A stretch of DNA of 36,336 nt from Anaerolineae bacterium (lineage in GTDB: Bacteria; Chloroflexota; Anaerolineae; Promineifilales; Promineifilaceae): positions 1 to 36,336 of the forward strand of contig JANQGC010000184.1 in NCBI GenBank assembly GCA_028277515.1, in the 5' to 3' direction. Shown in pieces: positions 8,701 to 16,167 of this stretch; the stretch's first letter is position 1; every line of letters starts with the position of its first letter. The translations under genes and the position numbers were made by a program. The notes beneath the pieces were generated by a model. It was given only the letters and a program-made list of their open reading frames with translations. It made no database searches and was not told the DNA's origin.

Positions 8701-8988
8701 AATGGCAAAAAAAAGCCTTCGTCCCATTTGGGACGAAGGCAAAGAATCTCCGCGGTACCACCCAAGTTCCCAGAATTATCCGGGCGCTTATCAAACAACA
8801 ACAAACATTGTTCCATTCCAGTAACGGGGAATGAAGCCGGCCAAGTCTATTTGCTCTTGCTGAGCTTTCGGTTGGCAACTCCGGAGGGATTTTTAGCTGG
8901 ATTCCTGTGCCTGACTTGCACCAACTCAGGCTCGCTGATCATTTTTAACCAGCTTACTCGTCTCCATCATGGTCTTTTACGATATGTA
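8701..8988 (-). ncRNA. T-box riboswitch leader, probably isoleucine-specific
   Basis: On the minus strand the conserved T-box GGGTGGTACCGCGG (8750-8763) is followed by a terminator hairpin (8715-8740) and eight T residues (8707-8714). Its TGGT element suits a tRNA with discriminator A, as tRNA-Ile has. Upstream, Stem I can be folded. GCTGG pairs with CCAGC above the specifier loop, GGAG pairs with CTCC below it, and CCTGA/TCAGG encloses an apical loop containing GGTGCAAG. Aligned to the known geometry, the specifier triplet is ATC (8888-8890), an isoleucine codon. This agrees with ileS in the operon. Uncharged tRNA would stabilise the antiterminator and switch on the AlaX-like, unknown and ileS genes. 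Confidence 0.93.
8707..8740 (-). terminator. T-box-controlled terminator
   Basis: GCCTTCGTCCC (8730-8740) pairs with GGGACGAAGGC (8715-8725) around a 4-nt loop, followed by eight T residues (8707-8714). It competes with the antiterminator formed by the T-box sequence. Confidence 0.93.
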
Positions 8989-8994
8989 GTTGAG

Positions 8995-9023
8995 ATTATG
9001 CCAAATTGAAAAGTGAATGTCAA
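8995..9023 (-). promoter_or_regulatory. Sigma70 promoter of the T-box/ileS operon
   Basis: The consensus -35 TTGACA (9018-9023) and the -10 CATAAT (8995-9000) are separated by exactly 17 nt. Transcription should start near 8988, directly upstream of Stem I. The -35 box lies inside a degenerate copy of the GTGACWGTCAC repeat. Confidence 0.85.
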
Positions 9024-9088
9024 CTGACAAGTGACAGTCACTTGAATCAATTCGATCTCTCAAACGACGAGAAAAGTGACTGTTACTT
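9010..9088. repeat. GTGACWGTCAC inverted-repeat element, copy A
   Basis: GTGACAGTCAC (9031-9041) and GTGACTGTTAC (9076-9086) face each other with AAGTGAC/GTCACTT flanks. A third degenerate copy is at 9011-9025. The element lies in the divergent region between the T-box operon and the metallo-hydrolase gene, in the 564-bp stretch without a protein gene (8679-9242). The remainder of that stretch is leader RNA and promoters. Related copies lie at 16121-16149 and 30159-30216. Confidence 0.75.
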
Positions 9089-9155
9089 TCTGAATACGAA
9101 TTAGAAAGCAGACTACTAGATAGCAAAATGGATCACCAAATTAATACAAATATTC

Positions 9156-9184
9156 TGTAAAGTTTCCCCTCAATCTGCTATACT
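9156..9184 (+). promoter_or_regulatory. Putative promoter of the metallo-hydrolase gene
   Basis: TATACT (9179-9184) is a good -10 box. The -35 position with 17-nt spacing is TGTAAA (9156-9161), which is weak. The resulting 5' leader would be about 50 nt. Confidence 0.45.
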
Positions 9185-9242
9185 ATTTATCGCATCCCCG
9201 GTTAGACTAATCGGATATTTTGGAGATTTAAAGGATAGATAA

Positions 9243-10121
9243 TTGCGAATCAGGTTTTGGGGCGTCCGTGGAACAATTCCGACCGCCGGCCCCAGTACTG
9301 TAAAATATGGGGGTAACACGGCCTGTATTGATGTCCTAACCTCAAATGGGCATATCATAATCATTGATGCCGGGACGGGTATACGAGTTCTGGGAGAAGC
9401 TTTATCAAAAGAATATCCACGAAACCTGGAAGCAGTTATTTTGCTTAGCCACACCCATTGGGATCACATTCAGGGTCTGCCTTTTTTTATTCCTCTACAA
9501 AAAAGGCGAAATCAATTCAAGCTAATTGGTCAAAAACGGGTGAACAAAAATTTAGAGAGCATCATCTCTCGCCAGTTTTTTGAGCCTTATTTTCCCTTTG
9601 CTTATAGTTCTCTCTCGGCGGATTTGAATGTAGCCGAAGTAGAGCATGGGGAAATAGTTGCACTTGATGAAAATACGACAATCGAGGTTGCTGAACTCAA
9701 CCATCCTGGGGGTTGTATAGGCTTTAGAATCCAAGATAGGGAGCAGGTATTTACCTATTGTACGGATACCAGCGCCATCGGTGGTACGAAAAGGCAAAAT
9801 ATTATCCGGTTGGCCAAAGGTGCGGATTTGCTGGTTCATGATTCTTTTTTCGCGAATGTGAAGGATGCGCAAACTTACCAGGAGTGGGGCCATAGCTCAT
9901 GGCTGGAGGCGACAGAGATTGCCAGCGAAGCAAATGTCAATTACCTTGGTCTTTATCATTATGCTCCGGAATTAAACGATGAAGAATTGGAGCAAATGTG
10001 TATAAATGCACGAAAAGTTTTTCCTCGTACCATTTTAACGCGCGAAGGATCAGTCCTTGAGCTGCCAATGGATCTTGATTTTATTCATGCGTATTCACAG
10101 TGCATGATTGGTAAATCGTAA
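9243..10121 (+). CDS. Metallo-beta-lactamase-fold hydrolase
   Basis: The 292-residue protein belongs to the MBL superfamily branch that includes RNase Z/PhnP-like phosphodiesterases. It opens with RFWGVRGTIP and NTACIDV, then has the metal-binding S69-H70-T-H72-W-D74-H75, a TDTS motif near 175 and a late His (LYHYAP, about 238). The family hydrolyses phosphodiesters or related esters; the substrate cannot be told here. The start is TTG at 9243, supported by AAGGA about 9 nt upstream and by the conserved N-terminal RIRFWGVRGT. It is followed after about 65 nt by a response regulator on the same strand, which may be co-transcribed. Confidence 0.88.
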   Translation: MRIRFWGVRGTIPTAGPSTVKYGGNTACIDVLTSNGHIIIIDAGTGIRVLGEALSKEYPRNLEAVILLSHTHWDHIQGLPFFIPLQKRRNQFKLIGQKRVNKNLESIISRQFFEPYFPFAYSSLSADLNVAEVEHGEIVALDENTTIEVAELNHPGGCIGFRIQDREQVFTYCTDTSAIGGTKRQNIIRLAKGADLLVHDSFFANVKDAQTYQEWGHSSWLEATEIASEANVNYLGLYHYAPELNDEELEQMCINARKVFPRTILTREGSVLELPMDLDFIHAYSQCMIGKS

Positions 10122-10186
10122 TGATTGTTCGTCCTTCATTTGTTATTTTAAATGTTGCTTCACGAAAATCATGATTGGAGTATGTT

Positions 10187-10579
10187 GTGTCGGAAATTGA
10201 TAAAAAAACATCTCTGCTAATTGTCGATGATGAAGATGCAATCAGGACTGTATTGAGATTGATTTTAGTACGTGCCGGGTACGATGTTTTTGAAGCAGAG
10301 AATGGAGAGGAAGCACTACTGAAGGTAGCCAAGGAAAAACCGGATCTCATTATATTGGATGTCATGATGCCGGGGATGGATGGCATTGAGGTTTGTCAAA
10401 AGCTGCGAAGTGACCCGGAAACGGCCGAGCTACCGGTCATTATGCTCAGCGCCAAAACCGGTTCATATTATAGGAACCGCAGCGAAGATGCCGGCGCTAC
10501 AAAATACCTAACCAAACCGATCGCAGCCGACCAACTCCTTGCGCATATTGCTGAATGTCTCGAAATTGAGAAAGGATAG
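10187..10579 (+). CDS. Single-domain response regulator (CheY-like)
   Basis: The 130-residue protein is a stand-alone receiver domain. The acidic pocket D14-D15-E16, the phosphoacceptor D58 (IILDVMMPGMDG), S88 (MLSAK) and K110 (YLTKP) are all present. There is no output domain, so it likely signals by protein contact or within a phosphorelay. A GTG start at 10187 is preferred because GGAG lies 6 nt upstream at 10177-10180. The in-frame TTG at 10175 would overlap this Shine-Dalgarno. No histidine kinase is in the window, so its partner is elsewhere. Confidence 0.9.
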   Translation: MSEIDKKTSLLIVDDEDAIRTVLRLILVRAGYDVFEAENGEEALLKVAKEKPDLIILDVMMPGMDGIEVCQKLRSDPETAELPVIMLSAKTGSYYRNRSEDAGATKYLTKPIAADQLLAHIAECLEIEKG

Positions 10580-10610
10580 GCTCATTTTCATGGCATAAAT
10601 TTTCTCGATT

Positions 10611-10619
10611 TGATACAAT
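10611..10619 (+). promoter_or_regulatory. Possible extended -10 promoter of the small membrane protein
   Basis: TGATACAAT combines a TGn extension with TACAAT (10614-10619). No good -35 box is present at the usual distance. A start near 10626 would give a 77-nt leader. Confidence 0.35.
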
Positions 10620-10702
10620 TATGTTTGTGATAAACGCCACAATTGGTAGCTTCGTACTTAGGATTTCTAACCAATGTGGATAACAACCGGAGGCTTGCAC
10701 AC

Positions 10703-10900
10703 ATGCTTGTTAAGAGACTGATACTTGCTGTTATATCTATTGCTTTTGGGGTGATTGTAACAATTGGCATCACCATTTTTATTGAAACGACTCCAGCCGA
10801 ATATGGACTCATCTATTTTACGTTTACCGCGTTATCTTTAGCCATCGCATTGGGTATTTGGCTCGATAAGTTCATGGGTACTGAAATTCTCCCCAAGTAA
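10703..10900 (+). CDS. Small two-helix membrane protein
   Basis: The 65-residue protein begins MLVKRLILAV and has two hydrophobic helices (about residues 5-25 and 34-53) joined by a short loop with ETTPAEYG. It ends with a short tail, DKFMGTEILPK. CGGAGG lies 9 nt before the ATG at 10703 and decides the start; the frame is open upstream to 10643 without a good ribosome site. The function is not recognised. It lies alone between a response regulator and folD and is followed by a hairpin terminator. Confidence 0.7.
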   Translation: MLVKRLILAVISIAFGVIVTIGITIFIETTPAEYGLIYFTFTALSLAIALGIWLDKFMGTEILPK

Positions 10901-10931
10901 TACCAGGTTATCAACTTAAGATTATATAGTG

Positions 10932-10975
10932 AACAGCCTCATCGTATTAAAACGGAGAGGCTGTTTTAATTTTAT
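10932..10975 (+). terminator. Probable terminator before folD
   Basis: AACAGCCTC (10932-10940) pairs with GAGGCTGTT (10957-10965), with a further CGT/ACG pairing inside the loop. It is followed by a T-rich run (TTAATTTTATTC). Confidence 0.65.
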
Positions 10976-10996
10976 TCAAAACACAGAGAGGAAAAA

Positions 10997-11881
10997 ATGA
11001 GTGCGAAAATAATTGACGGAAAAGAAATTGCCGATAAGGTGAAAGCTGAAGTGAGTGCCGGTGTGGAAAAAATGAAAGAAGAATCAGGCTACACGCCTGG
11101 GCTGGCAACGGTACTCGTTGGTGAGGACCCGGCGTCAGCTACCTATGTACGTATGAAGCAGCGAACTTGTGAGGCTTTAGGGATTCGCTCTATTGGCCAC
11201 CAACTACCGGCCGACGCTTCTCAGGAGGAGGTTGAAACACTCGTCCGTGAATTAAATGCCGATCCGGAGGTCAATGGCATTTTGGTTCAGCTGCCGCTTC
11301 CCAACCATATTGATGAAGAAGCAGTGTTGAATGCCATCGATCTTGAAAAAGATGTGGATGGCTTTCATCCGGTGAATATTGGTCGTTTGGCCATGAAAGG
11401 GCGTGACCCTTTATTTATACCCTGCACACCTTATGGTTGTATACGCTTGCTTGAGGAATCAGGCGTGCCAATCAGTGGGGCAGAGGCTGTTGTGGTTGGC
11501 CGGTCGAATATTGTCGGCTTGCCCGTTGCCATGCTGCTACAAAAGGCAAATGCGACGGTCACTATCTGTCACAGCCGTACCAGGGATTTGGCAGAACACA
11601 CAAGAAATGCTGATATTGTGATTGCCGCCATCGGCCGTACAGAAATGATTACCGGTGACATGCTCAAACCGGGGGCGGCCGTGATTGATGTTGGTATCAA
11701 TCAAAAGGAAGATGCCAGCAAGAAACGTGGCTATCGGCTTGTGGGGGATGTAGACTTTGATTCGGCCGCAAAGGTTGCCGGTGCGATCACACCTGTTCCT
11801 GGTGGCGTTGGACCGATGACCATTGCTATGTTGATGAATAATACATTACGGGCGGCTGAAATCGCTGTTAATAAAAAATAG
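10997..11881 (+). CDS. folD: Bifunctional methylenetetrahydrofolate dehydrogenase/cyclohydrolase
   Basis: The 294-residue FolD interconverts 5,10-methylene-, 5,10-methenyl- and 10-formyl-tetrahydrofolate with NADP. The catalytic Y50-xxx-K54 (YVRMK), [33 protein letters not shown] and the Rossmann signature [13 protein letters not shown] are all seen, and [13 protein letters not shown] closes the protein. The length is normal. GAGAGG lies 6 nt before the ATG. The gene sits after a terminator and converges on mobA, so it is likely a single transcript. Confidence 0.97.
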   Translation: MSAKIIDGKEIADKVKAEVSAGVEKMKEESGYTPGLATVLVGEDPASATYVRMKQRTCEALGIRSIGHQLPADASQEEVETLVRELNADPEVNGILVQLPLPNHIDEEAVLNAIDLEKDVDGFHPVNIGRLAMKGRDPLFIPCTPYGCIRLLEESGVPISGAEAVVVGRSNIVGLPVAMLLQKANATVTICHSRTRDLAEHTRNADIVIAAIGRTEMITGDMLKPGAAVIDVGINQKEDASKKRGYRLVGDVDFDSAAKVAGAITPVPGGVGPMTIAMLMNNTLRAAEIAVNKK

Positions 11882-11908
11882 ACAGGGTTTATTCGCTTAT
11901 CAGATGCC

Positions 11909-11940
11909 AACTTCGTAAGTGGTTTGCTCACGAAGTTTCT
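11909..11940 (+). terminator. Hairpin downstream of folD
   Basis: AACTTCGT (11909-11916) pairs with ACGAAGTT (11930-11937) and is followed by TCTT. It lies 28 nt after the folD stop and is a plausible but weak terminator. Confidence 0.45.
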
Positions 11941-11944
11941 TAAC

Positions 11945-12006
11945 AAATGCCAGGCACTTTAGATAACCTTTTGCCTCAAGAAATAGCCATGAAGTGCCTG
12001 GCATTT
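11945..12006. terminator. Bidirectional dyad between folD and mobA
   Basis: A perfect 15-bp inverted repeat has arms AAATGCCAGGCACTT (11945-11959) and AAGTGCCTGGCATTT (11992-12006) and a 32-nt spacer. It ends at the mobA stop codon. Its place between convergent genes suits a two-way terminator, though the loop is long. Confidence 0.55.
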
Positions 12007-12593
12007 TATTTCAGATCTTCAGGTCTGTTCACGTTGGTAAATGATCTGCCCTGAGGATCAAATCGAGCGATATCTGCTCTATCTACGAAGTGAACCTGCA
12101 CGTCGGCAAAAAAACCGGTGATTTTTAGATCGTTGTTGCGAATGCGCTGCTCAATTGGGTGTATGCAATTTTTATTGTAGACGGCATGGAGTGGCTCAGG
12201 ATATTTATCCCAGCGGGGAACGACAACATCGGCCGTTTTTTTTAAAGAAACCAGGTATCCCAGCAGCTTCCTGTTGAGCCAGGGCATATCACAGGCGACT
12301 ACCAGCAGGTGATCATGTCGGGCAGCTTTTAAGGCTGTAAAAATCCCTCCTAATGGTCCAACATCGGGGTAAATATCAGAATATATCCGCAGACCCAGAT
12401 ATTCATAAGGTGCAGGATTATTGCTGATGATTATTGTTTCAGCGCCCAGGCTGGTCACTTTATCTTTGATGGACTCAATCATCGGCCGCCCTTGGAAAAG
12501 GACAAATGATTTGTCGCGACCCATGCGAGAACTCTTGCCCCCGGCTTGAATAACGACCGTCAGATTTGGATCGTGCGCAGGTTGGTCAATCAT
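12006..12593 (-). CDS. mobA: Molybdenum cofactor guanylyltransferase
   Basis: The 195-residue nucleotidyltransferase attaches GMP to molybdopterin to form Mo-bis-MGD or MGD. The family signature QAGGKSSRMGRDKSF near residues 16-30, the PLGGI segment and VACDMPWL are present. The length is normal for MobA. The ATG shares its A with the stop codon of the VWA gene upstream (TAATG at 12591-12595), so translation should be coupled to that gene, which is an unusual partner. No other Moco gene is in the window. Confidence 0.9.
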   Translation of the reverse strand: MIDQPAHDPNLTVVIQAGGKSSRMGRDKSFVLFQGRPMIESIKDKVTSLGAETIIISNNPAPYEYLGLRIYSDIYPDVGPLGGIFTALKAARHDHLLVVACDMPWLNRKLLGYLVSLKKTADVVVPRWDKYPEPLHAVYNKNCIHPIEQRIRNNDLKITGFFADVQVHFVDRADIARFDPQGRSFTNVNRPEDLK

Positions 12594-14251
12594 TAACGGC
12601 CGACGCCCAGACTGCCACCGAAGGCGGCGGACATTTCTTCATAAATGGAGGATATATTGGCGATGTCTCCCTGGTAAAAATTACCATTACCTTTTGACGC
12701 CAGGGTAGATAGCAAATCTTCAGCAGCGTCGTTGCCATAGGCGACGGTGAAAACTGTCGTATCATTAGCGGTGGCTGTGGAAATCAACTCATCATTGAAT
12801 CCGAAACGTGTGCTGGCCGTATCTTGCCCATCCGTCAGGACTATCATGGCATTGCTTGATTCGGGATTATTGGATGAGGCGATGACCGCGCTGCCCTCTC
12901 CAATGGCATCAAAAAGAATTGTTTCTCCTCCTGGCTCCATTTGATTGATTATTTCTATAATCTGCTCTCTGTTTTCGCCGACAGGAGCTTGATCAACGAG
13001 CAGGTCAGTTACTGTATAGAATTCTACTATTGACAACGTGTCTTCTTCGCCCATTTGCTCGACAAACTGCGCCGCTGCCTCTTTCATGTTATCAATTTTG
13101 GAACCGCGCATGCTTCCGGATGTGTCGACAAGCATCACCAGATTAACTGGTTTTCTGGCTGATTGCCAAAGATCCTGGACAGCATATATTGTCTCAACCG
13201 AAGGCTGTTCAAATATAATTTCTGGCTGTTGAGGATCAACACCATTGTCTTCATTGATGGGTGAGCCAAGGGGGACGGCATCATTTACAGGGCGCAAACC
13301 GGCCGCTAATGCCGCTTGCTGCGCTTCTTCAGCGAGCAAATAGTCACGAAGCTGTGCGGCCGCTTCAATTTCATCAACTGCCGCCCCCTGGTTGATACAG
13401 GCAGGGTGGGTGGCCATGAAGGTCCCCTCAAGCGGATAAATGGCGACAATCTCGCCGTTCCCGTGTTGGATAATCGTACTTTCGTAAAGGACAGCAGCCC
13501 CTAAAAATTCGGGTCCGCGCTCACTCATGGATCGCCCAAGATTTTCACTGTTTGGGTTGAACGATGTCACCGCGCTTTCAAAAGCTCCCACTGAGGCCTG
13601 AACAATGGGTTGATTAATATCCTCGATCGTGACCGCATCTGTCTTGGATTGGGCGGCCTGAACAATGGCCAGTAAGGTGTTTGCACCGGAACCGGTTAGA
13701 CCGGGATGAGCGTGGCTCAATCTGAGCGATGGTCCGTAATCCCCACCGCTGTAGTAAGCCCAGGCGTTTGGATCGGCAGCCAGGCTGCCGATATCCAACC
13801 AGCCGAGGGGTAATCCTGGCCAGCCCAATGATTCAGCTACAGGGCGCCACATACCGATGACCAAGGGACTTTCGGCAATGCTTCTGCAATCGTTACCAAA
13901 GGTATCATTGCCCTGGTCTTGCAAAACATCTATCCAAACTTCGTTGTCCGGAATCCATATCGTTGGGTTTTCTTCTGAGGCGGATAATTGGGAAACCGCC
14001 TGACCGGATTCGACTGAATTAAGAATAGCGAAGACGGGATTATCGTCGTTTTGCTCCAATTGGCCGGCATTAAATTCGTCCAGGCTGCTTTGCAGCCAGG
14101 GGGCTAGACTGGCATTGGCCATTACATCCACTACAATTGCATTTCGTGGCGGCTCTCCGTCCGCAGTGCCATCGAACAGGCCACAAGCCACGGCCGGAAG
14201 GGTCAGCATCAGAAACAGCCAGGCTAAGTGCCGATGTTTATAATTTCTCAT
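12593..14251 (-). CDS. Lipoprotein with substrate-binding-like and VWA domains
   Basis: The 552-residue protein is a predicted lipoprotein: a hydrophobic signal ends in PAVAC with C23 as the lipidated residue. Residues about 40-350 resemble a periplasmic substrate-binding fold (VDVMANASLAPWLQ, then ESPLVIGMWRP). The C-terminal von Willebrand A domain (from about 362) has a complete MIDAS: DTSGS near 370, a Thr in GGETILFDA and D in LTDGQD. It is likely anchored outside the membrane and binds metal-dependent protein ligands. It follows the OmpA-fused binding protein by 30 nt and overlaps mobA. Similar SBP/VWA plus SBP/OmpA pairs are known beside toxic-anion-resistance genes, which are not seen here. 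Confidence 0.82.
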   Translation of the reverse strand: MRNYKHRHLAWLFLMLTLPAVACGLFDGTADGEPPRNAIVVDVMANASLAPWLQSSLDEFNAGQLEQNDDNPVFAILNSVESGQAVSQLSASEENPTIWIPDNEVWIDVLQDQGNDTFGNDCRSIAESPLVIGMWRPVAESLGWPGLPLGWLDIGSLAADPNAWAYYSGGDYGPSLRLSHAHPGLTGSGANTLLAIVQAAQSKTDAVTIEDINQPIVQASVGAFESAVTSFNPNSENLGRSMSERGPEFLGAAVLYESTIIQHGNGEIVAIYPLEGTFMATHPACINQGAAVDEIEAAAQLRDYLLAEEAQQAALAAGLRPVNDAVPLGSPINEDNGVDPQQPEIIFEQPSVETIYAVQDLWQSARKPVNLVMLVDTSGSMRGSKIDNMKEAAAQFVEQMGEEDTLSIVEFYTVTDLLVDQAPVGENREQIIEIINQMEPGGETILFDAIGEGSAVIASSNNPESSNAMIVLTDGQDTASTRFGFNDELISTATANDTTVFTVAYGNDAAEDLLSTLASKGNGNFYQGDIANISSIYEEMSAAFGGSLGVGR

Positions 14252-14281
14252 AATTTAATTCCATCGTGATGCGATACTGGC

Positions 14282-15922
14282 TTAGCGCCCCGCAGTTATT
14301 AAGGTTAGTTCAACGAAACGATCCAGGCGCTGTAGACTTGGATCGTCAGTATTGCGTCGTTCCTCAGGGGGAAGGGTCGTTTCAATAATGAATCGCGCCG
14401 GATCGATACCTTGTGACACAAGATACTCGACCACGGACTCTGCACGTCCGGCAGCCACTTCCACAATTTCATCCTCGGTATAGGGTGGATCATTGGCCGG
14501 CCAGGCGGATGAACCTTCGACCTGGAGGAAGAGGCCCACGCTTTGAGACAATGTCGGAACAACACAACTGTCCAGGATGCGCCGTGATTCGAGGGTCAAT
14601 TCTGTTGATTCAGGCAGAAAAGTAAAGGTGCGGCAAGGTAAAACAGCTAATGTTTCCGCTGCCCCGGTTGCCACGCCTGATAAGTCAAGTTGTGAAGATA
14701 TGGAAAAGGTGTCGTTAACCGGTGTTCCGTTGGCTTGCAAACTGGCTTTGTCAGCCGAGCGCAATACAAAACCTGGATTGACAAGATCGTTAACATCATC
14801 GTTGGGAACGTCTAAATCAGAGGCCGCCCATACACGACGAGCAATTTCCAGGCGGCTGATTAAGGGGCGCGTGTCGCGCATAACAAAGGCGTTGTCTCCT
14901 AAGTCGGCCTGGGCGACGCTCTCTAACCAGATTTGGAAATCATCGACGGCCGTCTCCGGATAGATAAAACTCCATTCATTATGTCCCCAATCGGCAATTT
15001 GCTCAGCGGCCGTCTCAATATTTTCAACCTGGTCCTTTAATGTAGCGAACCATGCATCATGGAAATTTTGAACCAGTTCCGGCTTGTTATTGATAGACTG
15101 GCGTGAGGTGACAACAACATCCACCACGATACGGAGTTGGTTGGAGCTGAGCAGCGGAACCCCACCGCTGTTTTCGGCATCATAAATATCCGGTTCCCAA
15201 CCAGAAACAACGTCTGCCTGCCCGCTGTTAAAGAATTCAACCGCATCGGCCACGCTGTCTTGCGGCAGCAATGATACATTTGAGCGAGGGCTTAATTGGG
15301 CTATTGACAAGGCGTAATAGACAAAGTATTCACCAACACTGCCGCGAGAGAAAGTAATGCGTTGATCCTTTAGATCATTAATGGTTTCCGCGTCACGTGC
15401 CCATAGTTGGTCAGCGCCGGCGCTTTCATCAACCACGGCCGTGATGACGCCGGGGCTTTTCAAGGCAACGGAATCTAATGTCGTCAATAAACAATCCCAT
15501 TGGCCAGAATTTAAGAGCGCGGTTCGTTGTTCTTCAGACACATCATAAGCAGGATCATCATCTAAGAAGAAAGGAACAATGCCCAGGTGAAATCCGTTTT
15601 CAATATCCTGGCCTGACATTTGCATTTGCTGCAATGTGTAATAGCTGACAAAGGCATCTGCGCCACAAATATATTCAGGTAGATCGTCCTCCGGATCATA
15701 ATTGGGTCCAAAAACAGGCTCAGGTGAATCGAGTGTGGCTGCTTGCGTCGCCTCAGGCTCGGTTGTCGGCTCAACCTGGCCTGCTATTGCTGTGGTTTCT
15801 GATTCGCTTTCCTGTTGGGATGTCAAGTTATTATAGAAGTTGAACACCAATGCGCCACAGATGACTACCAGGGTAACACCAATGATAGCTATGAAAATAA
15901 TTCGAGTTCTATCCAGTTTCAC
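14282..15922 (-). CDS. Substrate-binding protein fused to an OmpA-like domain
   Basis: The 546-residue protein has one N-terminal membrane anchor (about residues 8-29) and a Ser/Thr/Glu-rich linker. A solute-binding domain of the NMT1/PhnD type follows (about 80-345, with TAVVDESAGADQLWA and GQADVVSGWEPD). The C-terminus (about 428-546) is OmpA-like, with FLPESTELTLESRRILD, AAGRAESVVEYLVSQGID and RFVELTL, a fold that can bind peptidoglycan. It likely tethers a ligand-sensing or binding domain near the cell wall. The start is GTG at 15922 with AAGGAG 6-7 nt upstream. It heads the operon with the VWA lipoprotein and mobA. Confidence 0.82.
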   Translation of the reverse strand: MKLDRTRIIFIAIIGVTLVVICGALVFNFYNNLTSQQESESETTAIAGQVEPTTEPEATQAATLDSPEPVFGPNYDPEDDLPEYICGADAFVSYYTLQQMQMSGQDIENGFHLGIVPFFLDDDPAYDVSEEQRTALLNSGQWDCLLTTLDSVALKSPGVITAVVDESAGADQLWARDAETINDLKDQRITFSRGSVGEYFVYYALSIAQLSPRSNVSLLPQDSVADAVEFFNSGQADVVSGWEPDIYDAENSGGVPLLSSNQLRIVVDVVVTSRQSINNKPELVQNFHDAWFATLKDQVENIETAAEQIADWGHNEWSFIYPETAVDDFQIWLESVAQADLGDNAFVMRDTRPLISRLEIARRVWAASDLDVPNDDVNDLVNPGFVLRSADKASLQANGTPVNDTFSISSQLDLSGVATGAAETLAVLPCRTFTFLPESTELTLESRRILDSCVVPTLSQSVGLFLQVEGSSAWPANDPPYTEDEIVEVAAGRAESVVEYLVSQGIDPARFIIETTLPPEERRNTDDPSLQRLDRFVELTLITAGR

Positions 15923-15950
15923 TATCTGCTCCTTACCTTCATGATGATCA

Positions 15951-15979
15951 ATTATATGTCTTTTTCCATTGAATTTGAA
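15951..15979 (-). promoter_or_regulatory. Promoter of the OmpA/VWA/mobA operon
   Basis: A perfect -10 TATAAT (15951-15956) is preceded after 17 nt by TTCAAA (15974-15979). The start near 15944 gives a leader of about 22 nt that contains the AAGGAG ribosome site. Confidence 0.7.
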
Positions 15980-16120
15980 ACTAGCTGACCTAAATCAACC
16001 CTCATATCTGGAGATTAAAATAGAATAACAGTCATCAGACCCACATCTAGTATTATTTACGATCTTTGATATTCGTTGGTTGCGAAAAAGATCAAAATTT
16101 TTCGTTGCAATACGAGTCAT

Positions 16121-16149
16121 GTGACAGTCACTTTAAAAGTGACTGTCAC
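16121..16149. repeat. GTGACWGTCAC inverted-repeat element, copy B
   Basis: GTGACAGTCACTTT (16121-16134) and AAAGTGACTGTCAC (16136-16149) form a perfect 14-bp inverted repeat with a one-base spacer. Each arm is itself an 11-bp palindrome. It lies 18 nt after the methyltransferase stop codon. Confidence 0.85.
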
Positions 16150-16167
16150 TTGAAGAAAGACCGGTTT

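Noticed and set aside
8679..8816. N-terminal extension of the AlaX-like protein to 8816
   Set aside because: The frame is open, but it crosses the T-box core and the terminator hairpin. The AGGAG site and the family N-terminus point to 8678.
8885..8892. Asn (AAT) or Ser (TCC) as the T-box specifier
   Set aside because: Counting from the flanking Stem I helices places ATC in the specifier position, and ileS downstream agrees.
9010..9088. CRISPR-like array from the repeated GTGAC units
   Set aside because: The units face each other, have unequal spacing and number only three, with no cas genes in the window.
12593..15922. Complete tellurite/toxic-anion resistance cluster
   Set aside because: Only the VWA and OmpA binding proteins are present; no TelA-like or XpaC-like gene is seen nearby.
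16121..16149. Repeat copies B and C as ordinary rho-independent terminators
   Set aside because: They follow stop codons closely but lack a T run on the minus strand, and copy A sits between divergent genes. A repeat or operator role fits better.
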